The notes under the pieces: generated by a model | The model's input: the letters and a program-made list of their open reading frames with translations, nothing else | What the model was told of the DNA's origin: nothing | Databases searched by the model: none | In this document: piece by piece, positions 1-8,907 of the stretch | How positions within the stretch are numbered: the first letter of the stretch is position 1 | Layout: each line of letters begins with the position of its first letter | Made by a program: the position numbers and the translations under genes | DNA from: JABIKK01 sp964622835 | GTDB lineage: Archaea; Nanobdellota; Nanobdellia; SCGC-AAA011-G17; UBA489 | Assembly: GCA_964622835.1 (NCBI GenBank) | Contig: CAZUSA010000002.1 | Coordinates: forward strand, 144,036 to 208,035 | DNA: 64,000 bases | Direction of reading: 5' to 3'

Positions 1-1
1 C

Positions 2-562
2 GACATAACACTTATTATTTGTCCAGGAAATCACGATGCAACACGCATGGCAGAACCACAACCGCCATTACTCAAAGAATTTACCGCACCACTCTTTGAA
101 TTAACCAACGCTGTCTTTGTGAGCAGTCCAGCAGTTGTCAACATACACAAACAAGAAAACTTTGAAGGCTTTAATGTGTTAATGTATCATGGCAGTAGTT
201 TCCATTATTATAATAATTCTATTTCACACTTGCGAGAAGGAGATGCAAAAAACCATCCTCACTTGACATGGCAATACCTCCTCAAAAAAAGACACCTTGC
301 ACCAACCCATGGAGCAACCGTTTACTTACCAGATCCAGAAGAAGATGGATTGCTTATTGATACCGTGCCAGACATTGTTGTCAATGGAGACATCCACCGA
401 TCAGACCTTGGTAATTACAATGGTGTCATTACTATATCACCATCCTGTTGGGAGAAAAAATCACACATACAAGAACGACGAGGAAACGAACCAGATCCTG
501 GTAATGTTCCTTTCTTTAATATGAAAACACGGGAGACAACATTTATTGATTTTAACAAATGA
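2..562 (+). CDS. polB: DNA polymerase D small subunit DP1, C-terminal part (5' end outside window)
   Basis: This is the C-terminal portion of the PolD small subunit, the calcineurin-like phosphoesterase that supplies 3'-5' proofreading for the archaeal replicative polymerase. The reading frame is open from base 2. A metal-binding GNHD motif is encoded at 26-37, and a late GDIH motif (residues NGDIHRSDL) matches the final His motif of the phosphoesterase fold. Both are catalytic signatures of active DP1. The stop overlaps the start of the large-subunit gene as ATGA, so the two subunits are probably translationally coupled. The N-terminal OB and linker regions lie upstream of the window. Identification is confident from the motifs and the DP2 neighbour. 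Confidence 0.93.
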   Translation, partial: DITLIICPGNHDATRMAEPQPPLLKEFTAPLFELTNAVFVSSPAVVNIHKQENFEGFNVLMYHGSSFHYYNNSISHLREGDAKNHPHLTWQYLLKKRHLAPTHGATVYLPDPEEDGLLIDTVPDIVVNGDIHRSDLGNYNGVITISPSCWEKKSHIQERRGNEPDPGNVPFFNMKTRETTFIDFNK

Positions 563-3500
563 ACACACAAGACTATTTCACAAAAATTGACAAAGAAGTC
601 CATGATGTCTATCATATAGCAGAAGCAGCACGAAAAATGTGCTTAGACCCTGAACCAAAACCAGAAATTGTCATTGCAAAAAACATGGCAGAACGCGTTG
701 TTGGATTAATTGGTGTTGTCGCACCAGAACTCATGGAAACAAACATCATTAACCGCATCAAAGAACTTGAAGAACAATATGGTGCGCAAGACTGGCGTAT
801 TGCCTTAACAATAGCGCATGAAGTTGCCCAAGGATCTTTCTTTCAATTTGAAACAACACTGAGAGCAATGGAAGTTGGTATACGAGTGGGTATTGCCTAC
901 ATTACCAATGGTGTTGTGAGTAGTCCCTTAGAAGGATTTACAGAACTCAAACTTAAAAAACGACGTGATGGCAAAGAATACTTTGCATTATACTTTTCAG
1001 GACCCATGCGAAGCGCAGGAGGAACAGCATCAAGTGTTTCCATTCTTATTGGGGATTATGTACGAAGAAAAATGGGATACCACCCGTACGATGCAGAAGA
1101 AAATGAAATACGAAGAACATACACAGAACTCTACGACTACCATGATAGAATTACCAACTTACAATATCTCCCAAGTGAAGAAGAAGCACTCTTCATGATA
1201 GGAAAAATACCTGTCCAAGTAGATGGAGAACCAAGTGAAAAACTAGAAGCAAGTAATTTCAAAGGACTTGATCGTGTTGACACCGATAGATTACGCAATG
1301 GCGTATGTCTTGTTGTTGGTGAAGGTATTTGTCAAAAAGCAGCAAAAGTCTACAAAAATCTTAACAAATGGGGGAAAGACTTTGGTCTCGAAGACTGGAC
1401 AGCATTCTTAGGAGAATTTGTCGAACTACAAAAAAAGAAAAAAGCAAAACAAAAAACAGAAGATACAAGCGACCAAAAAATAAAACCAGACCACACCTTC
1501 ATCAAAGACATTGTTGCAGGACGACCCATCTTTACTGATCCCATGACAGAAGGAGGCTTTCGTTTACGCTATGGAAGAACACGCATATCTGGACTTTCTG
1601 CACAATCAATGCACCCTGCAACCCTGGCAGTGCTTGATGATTTCATTGCTATAGGCACACAACTGAAAGTTGAACGTCCAGGAAAAAGTACCGTTATTTC
1701 ACCATGTACAGACATTGACGGGCCCATTGTACGATTACGCGATGGCACAGTCTTGTATTTAGATGATCCCCTTGAAGCAAAAAAAATATCCAATCAAATT
1801 GAAGAAATATTGTACTTAGGAGACATTCTTATTTCCTACGGAGACTTCTTTGACAGAGGCCATGTATTAGCACCACCAGGATACTGCCAAGAATGGTGGG
1901 CACGAGAATTAGAACAAGCACTAACAAACACAACACATGATGAAACAACAACAACACATGCACAATCATTTGTAACAGATAATTTCAAACCGTTGACGTT
2001 TAAAGAAGCATTAACTCTTTCCCAAGTCTTTCACATACCCTTACATCCAAAATATACATACTTCTGGGAACATATTTCTTTAGATGAATTAAAACAACTA
2101 CATCAATGGTTTGCACAAGCAGCAACAAAAGATACAAAAATAATTTTACCCATTGCAGAAGACATACCTAAACAAACACTTGAAAGGTTAGGTGNNNNNN
2201 NNNNNNNNNNNNNNNNNNNNNNNNNNNNNNNNNNNNNNNNNNNNNNNNNNNNNNNNNNNNNNNNNNNNNNNNNNNNNNNNNNNNNNNNNNNNNNGTAGGT
2301 GACGAAGGCGGACGATTACGTAGTTTCCAAAGTGCACTCGACAAAGGATATGTTACAGGAGAGTTTCCCTTACTCCACTGTCCTGAATGTGACAAAGAAA
2401 CTATCTACCACCTCTGTGAGAAATGTGGAGAAAAAACAACACAACGCTACCTCTGTCCACTTTGTGGTGTTTCTGATACAGAATGTCATGAACAAGCACG
2501 CAGTTACAAACGATGGAAACTTCCTATTGAACCGTACTATCACAGCGCTGTTTCTATTTCAGGATTGCCACTCAGTAAAGTACCCGCACTTATCAAAGGC
2601 GTTCGAGGAACAAGTAACAAAGATCACATACCAGAACATCTTTCCAAAGGATTACTTCGTGCAGCACACCAATTATATGTTAACAAAGACGGAACCATTC
2701 GTTATGACATGACAGAAATGCCCATTACCCATTTCAAACCACAAGAAATTGGCACATCAATAACACGATTAAAAGAATTAGGGTACACCGTCGACATCCA
2801 TGGTGAAGATTTAGAACGTGACGATCAAGTTGTTGAAATGTTCATACAAGATGTTATCTTACCATCAACCTCAGAAAGTCTTGACGAAACATCAGATGAA
2901 GTATTCATACGTACCGCACAATTTGTTGATGACTTACTTGTTAATGTGTATGGACTTGAACCCTTTTACAATGTAAAAACCGTTAAAGATCTTGTCGGCC
3001 ACCTTGTTCTTGGACTTGCACCACACATCAGTGCAGGTACTGTTGGACGTATCATTGGCTTTTCAAAAACACAAGTCTTCTATGGTCACCCCTATTTTCA
3101 CTGTAGTGTACGGCGAGATTGTGATGGTGATGAACTCTGTATTATGTTCTTATTAGATTCCTTACTTAATTTTTCACGCCATTATTTACCAAGCCATCGG
3201 GGAGGGACGCAAGACGCACCACTCGTTCTAACAAGCACTATTACTTCCACAGAAGTTGACGACATGGTCTTTAATATGGACGTTGCATGGCGGTACCCCC
3301 TCGAATTCTATGAAGCAGCTGGGGCCTACAAAAACCCATGGGACGTTAAAGTACCTAAATTAAACGAACGATTAGGCACAGAAAAAGAATACCATGACTT
3401 TGGTTTTACCCATAAAACAGAAGACATCAGTCAAGGACCTGCATGTAGTTCATACAAATCAATACCCAGCATGCAAGAAAAGGTCCAAGGCCAAATGGAA

Positions 3501-3866
3501 CTTGCCAAACGCATACGCGCCGTTGATAAAGAACGTGTTGCAAAACTTGTTATAGAACGCCATTTCATGAGAGACTTACTTGGTAACTTACGTAAATTTA
3601 GTTCACAAATGTTTCGATGTGTCGCCTGTAATGAAAAATATAGAAGACCGCCTTTGGCAGGACATTGTCTTAAATGTAAAGGGAAAATAATCTATACTAT
3701 TTCACATGGCAGTATCATTAAATATTTGGAACCAAGTTTAGATCTTGTTAACGAATATGTTTCATCACCTTACTTGAAACAAACATTAGAATTAACAAAA
3801 TTACGCATAGAAAGTATCTTTGGAAAAGTAAAAGACAAACAAGAAGGTCTTGCAAAATACTTTTAG
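559..3866 (+). CDS. polC: DNA polymerase D large subunit DP2 (interrupted by a scaffold gap)
   Basis: This is the catalytic large subunit of archaeal PolD. The first 545 residues (559-2194) are typical DP2 N-terminal sequence. After the 100-N gap the protein resumes in a different nominal frame at 2295 with VGDEGGRLRS and runs to 3866, so the frame change reflects the arbitrary gap length and not a frameshift. CDGDE at 3120-3134 carries the two catalytic aspartates of the double-psi beta-barrel active site (codons 3123 and 3129). Two Cys-rich zinc modules follow the gap, and a C-terminal CVAC...CLKC zinc finger lies near 3617-3675. The missing part should hold the conserved MGRPEKA region. 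No intein is visible in the sequenced parts. The end overlaps the convergent TctA-like gene by a few bases. Confidence 0.95.
2195..2294. other. Scaffold gap (100 N) inside polC
   Basis: There are exactly 100 N, a conventional placeholder of unknown length. Coding on both sides belongs to DP2, but the frames differ by the gap length, so the true gap is not 100 bases in frame. Confidence 0.99.
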
Positions 3867-5020
3867 AATACTCTTCCAAAATAAAATATCATTGTTGGAA
3901 TCATTAACACTCCCATTAAGGTGGTTTTATTCACATCATATTTGTACGGTAAGTATCCGATAATTGTTGCAGCACTTACAATCAGTAACCCAGTACCACC
4001 ACTAAGAACAACAATAAGAATTAATAATAAAAAAATAGTCCACTTACCAACCGCTTCAGGATTAATCTTATTCTTAATAATCGCACATTGTCGTGAAAGG
4101 AGGATACAGAGCACTGTACAAGGGAATGCAAGGAGTAAGCCTAAGGCAAACAAACTGGTTATTTCAGGGGGTGTTACCGTTCCCAAACTTTGAATAGCAG
4201 CAACAGCACCATTTCGTGCACGATTCAATTCTAATAACGTTGCAACACTAAACACAATATTTACTGTGTTTAAACACCCCACTAAAATTAAAAAATCACT
4301 CTTTTTATTATTCTTACATACTGTTGTTTGAATACTTGCTGCTTGTGCAGGACCAAGTGCAGGAAGAAAAGAAAAGAACGAACCAAAAAATAATGATTGA
4401 CCAATAGTTTTAGCACTTGAGGTAGTTACTTCTGGTTCCGTAATTATTTGTGGATTAGCATTCCTATTCGTCGTTAATAATAATGCAGGAAACGCAAACA
4501 ACCCCGTAAATAAGGGAAGTAATGGTTCTTGAATTGCATCTTGTAATGTTACCACACCTAACAATCCAGACAAACAAAAAATAATAGCAGCTGCACGTTT
4601 ATTCTTTTGTCTATTAATCAAAAACATACTCGTGTATAATAACATCCACGGAATACTTTTTTCCGCATAGGGATATATTTTTTTGAGAAACGTACGAACA
4701 AAAGGAATTAATGCAGTTGTTCCTAATAATGCAACAAGTGATCCTATTAATGTAAGAAGAATAGCTTCATGACCTTTCCCTTTGCGCGCATATTCCTGCA
4801 TAGGATGGGCTGAAGCAGCAGACTCAGGATCTGGAGTAGCCAGATATGTTGCAGGAATCGTATTGAGAAATGTATGTGTTATAGCCGTAGCAAAAATCAA
4901 TGTTGCTGGCTTTGCCAACGGCATCGTCACTAGAATACCTGCCACAAGATTAGGATGAACCCCTGGGATCATACCAGTAATCGTTCCTAAAAGAATGCCT
5001 CCAAGAATGCTAAAATCCAT
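3863..5020 (-). CDS. TctA/DUF112-family integral membrane protein
   Basis: This is a 385-residue polytopic membrane protein. Its N-terminus carries the G-rich GxxxGxxxGxxPGVHPN signature of the TctA family (the membrane subunit of tripartite tricarboxylate transporters) and of the related archaeal DUF112 proteins. A second, related half begins near residue 205 (FFGSFFSFLPALGPAQAA), consistent with the internally duplicated TctA fold. Known TctA proteins work with a small TctB subunit and a periplasmic binding protein; neither is seen here, so a stand-alone transporter of unknown substrate is the best reading. It is convergent with polC and divergent from the isc operon, with about 100 bases between the starts. 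Confidence 0.75.
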   Translation of the reverse strand: MDFSILGGILLGTITGMIPGVHPNLVAGILVTMPLAKPATLIFATAITHTFLNTIPATYLATPDPESAASAHPMQEYARKGKGHEAILLTLIGSLVALLGTTALIPFVRTFLKKIYPYAEKSIPWMLLYTSMFLINRQKNKRAAAIIFCLSGLLGVVTLQDAIQEPLLPLFTGLFAFPALLLTTNRNANPQIITEPEVTTSSAKTIGQSLFFGSFFSFLPALGPAQAASIQTTVCKNNKKSDFLILVGCLNTVNIVFSVATLLELNRARNGAVAAIQSLGTVTPPEITSLFALGLLLAFPCTVLCILLSRQCAIIKNKINPEAVGKWTIFLLLILIVVLSGGTGLLIVSAATIIGYLPYKYDVNKTTLMGVLMIPTMIFYFGRVF

Positions 5021-5088
5021 CTTTAGATCCTTTTTTTGTGCTTTTAAGCGCTCTCTGGCCCTTTTTTCGTTGATTTTTCAGGGAAAGA

Positions 5089-5110
5089 TTTATATATTAA
5101 CAATTGTTAA
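5089..5110 (+). promoter_or_regulatory. isc operon promoter: TATA box abutting a 14-bp perfect palindrome (candidate operator)
   Basis: TTTATATA (5089-5096) is a good archaeal TATA box. It is directly followed by TTAACAATTGTTAA (5097-5110), a perfect 14-bp palindrome. The start codon is at 5121, about 10 bases after the palindrome, so the palindrome lies between the TATA box and the expected transcription start. A protein bound there would block TFB/RNA polymerase loading. The first gene downstream encodes a helix-turn-helix protein, so autoregulation is a reasonable inference. Confidence 0.7.
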
Positions 5111-5120
5111 TCTGGCTACA

Positions 5121-5495
5121 ATGACCGAAGAAAAGCTCAAACTCATCCAACCACAGGAAATTGAAGCATGGTATATCTTACCTATTATACGTAAAGAATT
5201 AGCTCTTGCCATGAAAGCAGAAGGTCTTGACCAACAAAGTCTAGCAAAACTATTAGGTATCACTCCTGCAGCAGTATCACAATATGTTAACAACAAACGA
5301 GCAAGCGATTATACTCTCGAACATGGTCTTAAGAAAGAATTTACCCTATCTGCAAAACAAATAGTTGATGATAACACCTTAATCTTTTCAGAAGTACAAC
5401 GACTCCTCAAAATACTCTGGGATCAAGGCATCGTTTGTGAAATACACCAAGAAAAAAGTTGGTGCCCAGATAACTGTGAGGTGTGTCTCAAATGA
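5121..5495 (+). CDS. HTH transcriptional regulator with C-terminal Cys4 cluster (candidate Fe-S sensor)
   Basis: This is a 124-residue protein. A predicted N-terminal helix is followed by an XRE/Cro-type helix-turn-helix at about residues 37-62 (LDQQSLAKLLGITPAAVSQY). The C-terminus ends in four cysteines at 106, 115, 119 and 122 (CX8CX3CX2C), suited to bind an Fe-S cluster or zinc. The ATG at 5121 is chosen because the TATA box and palindrome lie just upstream; the frame stays open further upstream but that extension would include the promoter. Its stop overlaps the iscS start as ATGA. By position it resembles bacterial IscR, which regulates the operon it heads, but the fold is unrelated. 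The sensor role is inference. Confidence 0.85.
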   Translation: MTEEKLKLIQPQEIEAWYILPIIRKELALAMKAEGLDQQSLAKLLGITPAAVSQYVNNKRASDYTLEHGLKKEFTLSAKQIVDDNTLIFSEVQRLLKILWDQGIVCEIHQEKSWCPDNCEVCLK

Positions 5496-6718
5496 CTGAA
5501 CACAATGTGTATATGGATAACAGTGCAACAACACGTATGTTACCAGAAGTAAAAACAGAAATGGATAAATATCTTTGTGATTTATATGGTAACCCTGGAA
5601 GTTTCCATTCCATAGGGCTTGTCATCAAAGAAGCACTCAAGGATGCACGACAACGAACAGCAACACTCCTTAACGCACGACCAAATGAAATTATTTTTAC
5701 CGGTGGTGGAACAGAAAGTATAAACATGGCTATCAAAGGACTTGCATACAAATACGAAGGCAAGAAAAAACACATTATTACAACAACCATGGAACATCAC
5801 GCTGTTCTTGAAACCTGTGAATACTTAGAAACAAAAGGATTTGAAGTAACCTATCTCAAAGTAGACCATCACGGTATGGTAGATCCTCAAGCAGTTAAAG
5901 AGGCTATTCGTGAGGACACCTTCTTAGTATCAATAATGTACGCAAACAACGAAGTTGGCACCGTGCAACCGATTGCAGAAATAGGAGCAATCTGTAAAGA
6001 AAAAGGTGTTAAATTTCATACAGACGCATGTCAAGCATCAGGCTATCTCAGTCTTGATACAACAGCACTTAATGTTGACTTATTCACCCTTAATGGAAGC
6101 AAAGTATACGGTCCAAAAGGTGTAGGACTATTATATGTAAAAACAGGAACTGTTCTCGAACCATTAATTCATGGTGGCGGACAAGAAAACAATCGTCGAT
6201 CAGGAACAGAAAACATTCCAGGCATCATGGCCTTTGCAAAAGCATTAGAAATTGCACAAGCACACAAAGCAGAAGAAGTACCACGATTAAGCGCATTACG
6301 TGACAAATTCATCAAAGGCGTACTCAACACAATACCAAAAACAATACTCAACGGACATCCAACAGAACGATTACCCAATAATGTTAACGTAAGTTTCTTA
6401 GACATAGAAGGAGAAGCGATCCTATTATACTTAGATGCACAAGGTGTGTACGCATCAAGCGGTAGTGCTTGTACATCAAAAACCTTAGATCCATCACACG
6501 TTATACTTGCAATGGGCGTTCCTTACGAATTTGCTCATGGAAGCATACGATTTAGTCTTGGTAATGAAACAACAGAAGCCGATGTTGACTATGTTCTTTC
6601 CATACTACCAAAAATTATTGAAAACCTTCGAGCAATATCACCTTTCAACTTAGACATGAAAGACATCGAAGCAAAACATCCTCACATTATGCAACAAGCA
6701 GGAGGCGCATTACAATGA
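5492..6718 (+). CDS. iscS: Cysteine desulfurase IscS/NifS
   Basis: This is a 408-residue PLP-dependent class V aminotransferase-fold enzyme that removes sulfur from cysteine and hands persulfide to the IscU scaffold. The N-terminus has YMDNSATTR. The PLP lysine is K204 in NGSKVYGPKG, and the persulfide-forming cysteine is C327 in SSGSACTS, with the longer loop typical of IscS-type enzymes. The ATG at 5492 is preferred over the in-frame GTG at 5483: it overlaps the regulator stop, and an AGGTG ribosome-binding site (5479-5483) is 8 bases upstream. The 3' end overlaps the iscU start as ATGA, so the genes are tightly coupled. Confidence 0.96.
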   Translation: MTEHNVYMDNSATTRMLPEVKTEMDKYLCDLYGNPGSFHSIGLVIKEALKDARQRTATLLNARPNEIIFTGGGTESINMAIKGLAYKYEGKKKHIITTTMEHHAVLETCEYLETKGFEVTYLKVDHHGMVDPQAVKEAIREDTFLVSIMYANNEVGTVQPIAEIGAICKEKGVKFHTDACQASGYLSLDTTALNVDLFTLNGSKVYGPKGVGLLYVKTGTVLEPLIHGGGQENNRRSGTENIPGIMAFAKALEIAQAHKAEEVPRLSALRDKFIKGVLNTIPKTILNGHPTERLPNNVNVSFLDIEGEAILLYLDAQGVYASSGSACTSKTLDPSHVILAMGVPYEFAHGSIRFSLGNETTEADVDYVLSILPKIIENLRAISPFNLDMKDIEAKHPHIMQQAGGALQ

Positions 6719-7513
6719 GCGAATTAACCGTACTAAACACACCNNNNNNNNNNNNNNNNNNNNNNNNNNNNNNNNNNNNNNNNNNNNNNNNNNNNNNNNN
6801 NNNNNNNNNNNNNNNNNNNNNNNNNNNNNNNNNNNNNNNNNNNACCAGAAACAACCACACAAGGTGATGGTGTTTCCCATGATGGAAAATCTTGGTTCTA
6901 CACAGATGTTGTTAAAGAACACTTCTTTAGCCCGCAAAACATCTTCAAAACAAACGACGAAGCTGTCGCATACGAAAAAACAGCAGATGGCATCGGCCTC
7001 GTTGGCAGTCCTGCATGTGGCGACGGTATGAAAATGTTCATTAAAATTGATAAAGAAACAGAAAAAGTATCTGACATCAAATGGCAAACATATGGTTGTG
7101 GTACCGCTATCGCGAGTACTTCAGCATACAGTGTCATGCTCACAGAAAACGGTGGTAAAACCATTGACGAAGCACTTGCAGTCAAACCAAAAGACATTGC
7201 AGATTATTTAGGTGGCATTCCCGCACGGAAATTCCACTGTAGCGTTCTTGCAGACAAAGCGTTTAATGAAGCAATCAATGATTACTTCAGAAAAACAGGA
7301 CAAGAACAACGCATCAAAGTTGGCAGTGCAAAAGTTATAGATAAAATACTAAAAATAACAGATCACGATATTGAACACGCAGTCCTCGAAGGTGCACACA
7401 CCTTTGAAGCCGTTCAAAAAAAGACAAAAGTTGGCGTTCACGACAAGGAATGTATCCCTGTTGTTAACAAACTCATCGAACAATACAAAGAAAAATACTT
7501 TGGAGAAGATTAA
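6715..7513 (+). CDS. iscU: Fe-S scaffold protein IscU/NifU-N with degenerate BFD-like C-terminal domain (gap inside)
   Basis: The start MSELTVLNTP is followed by a 100-N gap (6744-6843), and coding resumes at 6845. The scaffold domain has the three cluster-ligand cysteines at codons 7016 (PACGDGM), 7097 (YGCGTA) and 7238 (FHCSVLA). A C-terminal extension (about 7323-7510) aligns by pattern with the BFD-like [2Fe-2S] middle domain of NifU (ITxxDIExAVxxGAxTFEAVQKKTKVG), but the usual CxC and CxxC ligands are gone; only one cysteine (codon 7451) remains. So the cluster in the second domain is probably lost while the fold is kept. Overlap with iscS indicates coupled translation. The first part of the scaffold domain is missing in the gap. 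Confidence 0.92.
6744..6843. other. Scaffold gap (100 N) inside iscU
   Basis: There are 100 N placeholder bases near the 5' end of iscU. The scaffold-domain N-terminus lies in the gap. Confidence 0.99.
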
Positions 7514-7515
7514 CA

Positions 7516-8109
7516 ATGGAACAAACACAAACAGAAGCACCAAAAATAACAAAAGATATGACTATTGGAGATATCTTAGAACACAACAAAGAACATGCCA
7601 TGAAACTCTCAGAAATCATGACTGATGTAGGGTTGCATTGTGTAGGTTGTGGTGCTGCTACGTTTGAAACACTAGAACAAGGTGTTGTCGGTCATGGCAT
7701 GAGTCAAGAGGTTCTTGATAAACTTGTCAAAGATCTTTCTGTAGTTCTTGAAGATGCACCTGCTGCAAAAGTAGAACACAGTGATACACCTATTAGCCTA
7801 ACATTACCTGCTATAACTAAAGTAAAAGAACTCCTTCTTAAAAATGATAAAAAAGAACACGTTCTTCGCGTTGCCGTTCTTGCCGGTGGTTGTGCAGGTC
7901 ATTCATATGATCTTGCTCTTGTTGCAGTAGCCCAAGATAATGATGTTGTCTTCAAACAAGATGGCATTACCATTGCAGTAGACAAAGGAAGTTTAGACAA
8001 ATTGGATGGTGTCGAAGTAGACTATGTTGATACACTCAACGAAAGCGGTTTTAAATTTGGAAATCCCAATGCTAAATCTGGCTGTGGATGCGGTAGTTCA
8101 TTTAACTAA
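7516..8109 (+). CDS. DUF1858 domain fused to A-type Fe-S carrier (IscA/ErpA/HesB)
   Basis: This 197-residue protein has two recognisable parts. Residues about 13-75 are a DUF1858-type domain, related to the N-terminus of ScdA/RIC repair proteins, with the redox motif GLHCVGC. Residues about 88-197 are an A-type carrier domain with its three ligand cysteines in AGGCAGH and the C-terminal SGCGCGS. A-type carriers receive clusters from IscU and pass them to target proteins. DUF1858 is normally a stand-alone protein or is joined to hybrid-cluster or repair modules. The gene starts 2 bases after iscU, completing a four-gene isc operon with the regulator and IscS. No separate carrier is seen nearby. 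Confidence 0.88.
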   Translation: MEQTQTEAPKITKDMTIGDILEHNKEHAMKLSEIMTDVGLHCVGCGAATFETLEQGVVGHGMSQEVLDKLVKDLSVVLEDAPAAKVEHSDTPISLTLPAITKVKELLLKNDKKEHVLRVAVLAGGCAGHSYDLALVAVAQDNDVVFKQDGITIAVDKGSLDKLDGVEVDYVDTLNESGFKFGNPNAKSGCGCGSSFN

Positions 8110-8188
8110 ACTGTTGCATAACAAATCCTATTGCAGAAATAATAAGCGATAGGGCAATTAATTTTTTTTCAATAGGTAATAAATTCAT
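8102..8188 (-). CDS. Possible 28-residue membrane micro-protein
   Basis: A short reading frame encodes a charged start (MNLLPIEKKL) and one hydrophobic helix (IALSLIISAIGFVM), ending in QQFS. It overlaps the 3' end of the A-type carrier gene on the other strand by 8 bases. There is an A/T-rich stretch upstream but no convincing ribosome-binding site. The window has other micro-proteins with a single transmembrane helix, which makes this plausible, but the evidence is only length and hydrophobicity. Confidence 0.35.
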   Translation of the reverse strand: MNLLPIEKKLIALSLIISAIGFVMQQFS

Positions 8189-8244
8189 TACGCTGTACTT
8201 GTTTGTTTATTAAAAAAGATTCTTGGAATTATCTCGGAGAACAT

Positions 8245-8907
8245 TCACTCTTCATATTCATGATGGATAGTATCAATAATTTTTTCTGCCTTTTTTTCAC
8301 CCATTCTTTCCATTTTTCGTAACGTCTCTTCACGTGCCGTAAAAATATTCTTAATAGAACCAAAGGTCTTCAATAATGAACGGGCCAATGTTGGACCAAC
8401 ACCAGGTAGTGCTTCAACAATGTATTCTTGACGTTCTTTCAATGTTGCTGCCTTACGTTTAGGAATTAAGGAATAATGACGTGAAGGTTTTTCCAAACGC
8501 TTGGCAATAACAGCTAAGACAGCAGCAGTATCCTTTACACTTTTGGTATAAATAACAGGAATTTGAAAATCAATAGCAATCGCTGCAAGCATACCACGAA
8601 TAGCATTAGGATGGAAATTACGTAACGTATAGATATTACGATCACCTTCAATAATCAATAATTGTTTTGAAAAATTACGCTTTAATTCAAGTAATTGGCG
8701 TAAAATACGTTTATCCATCATCGAATTTAAAAAATCTAATTGGGTCTTTTTCTCAATACCCAAGGCATATACATTTCCTTCCTTATCTTGTGTTTCAACA
8801 ATAAAATCAGCAGACTCCAACGTACGAATATCTACTTCAAAACCACGACGCGCTAAATCTTTTGTAATACCAGATCTCCTTTCACGATGATCCACAATAA
8901 TATCCAT
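8245..8907 (-). CDS. XPF/ERCC4-type structure-specific nuclease (Hef nuclease half)
   Basis: This 220-residue protein has an ERCC4 nuclease domain (about 1-130) and tandem helix-hairpin-helix motifs at the C-terminus (ALPGVGPTLARSLL near 165 and MERMGEKKAEKI near 205). Active-site residues include D34 (SADF) and E52-K53-K54...D58; the usual ERKxxxD signature is here EKKxxxD, a conservative R-to-K change. XPF/Hef nucleases cut branched and flap DNA at stalled forks. In many Euryarchaeota this domain is fused behind the Hef helicase; here it is a separate gene whose ATG overlaps the helicase stop by one base (TAATG), so the products are probably made in concert. Confidence 0.92.
   Translation of the reverse strand: MDIIVDHRERRSGITKDLARRGFEVDIRTLESADFIVETQDKEGNVYALGIEKKTQLDFLNSMMDKRILRQLLELKRNFSKQLLIIEGDRNIYTLRNFHPNAIRGMLAAIAIDFQIPVIYTKSVKDTAAVLAVIAKRLEKPSRHYSLIPKRKAATLKERQEYIVEALPGVGPTLARSLLKTFGSIKNIFTAREETLRKMERMGEKKAEKIIDTIHHEYEE

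Noticed and set aside
559..3866. Possible frameshift or two separate DP2 genes because the frame changes at 2295
   Set aside because: The change coincides with a 100-N placeholder of arbitrary length, and both sides are collinear parts of DP2.
4995..5120. N-terminal extension of the HTH regulator
   Set aside because: It would contain the TATA box and palindrome; the ATG at 5121 gives a normal HTH protein.
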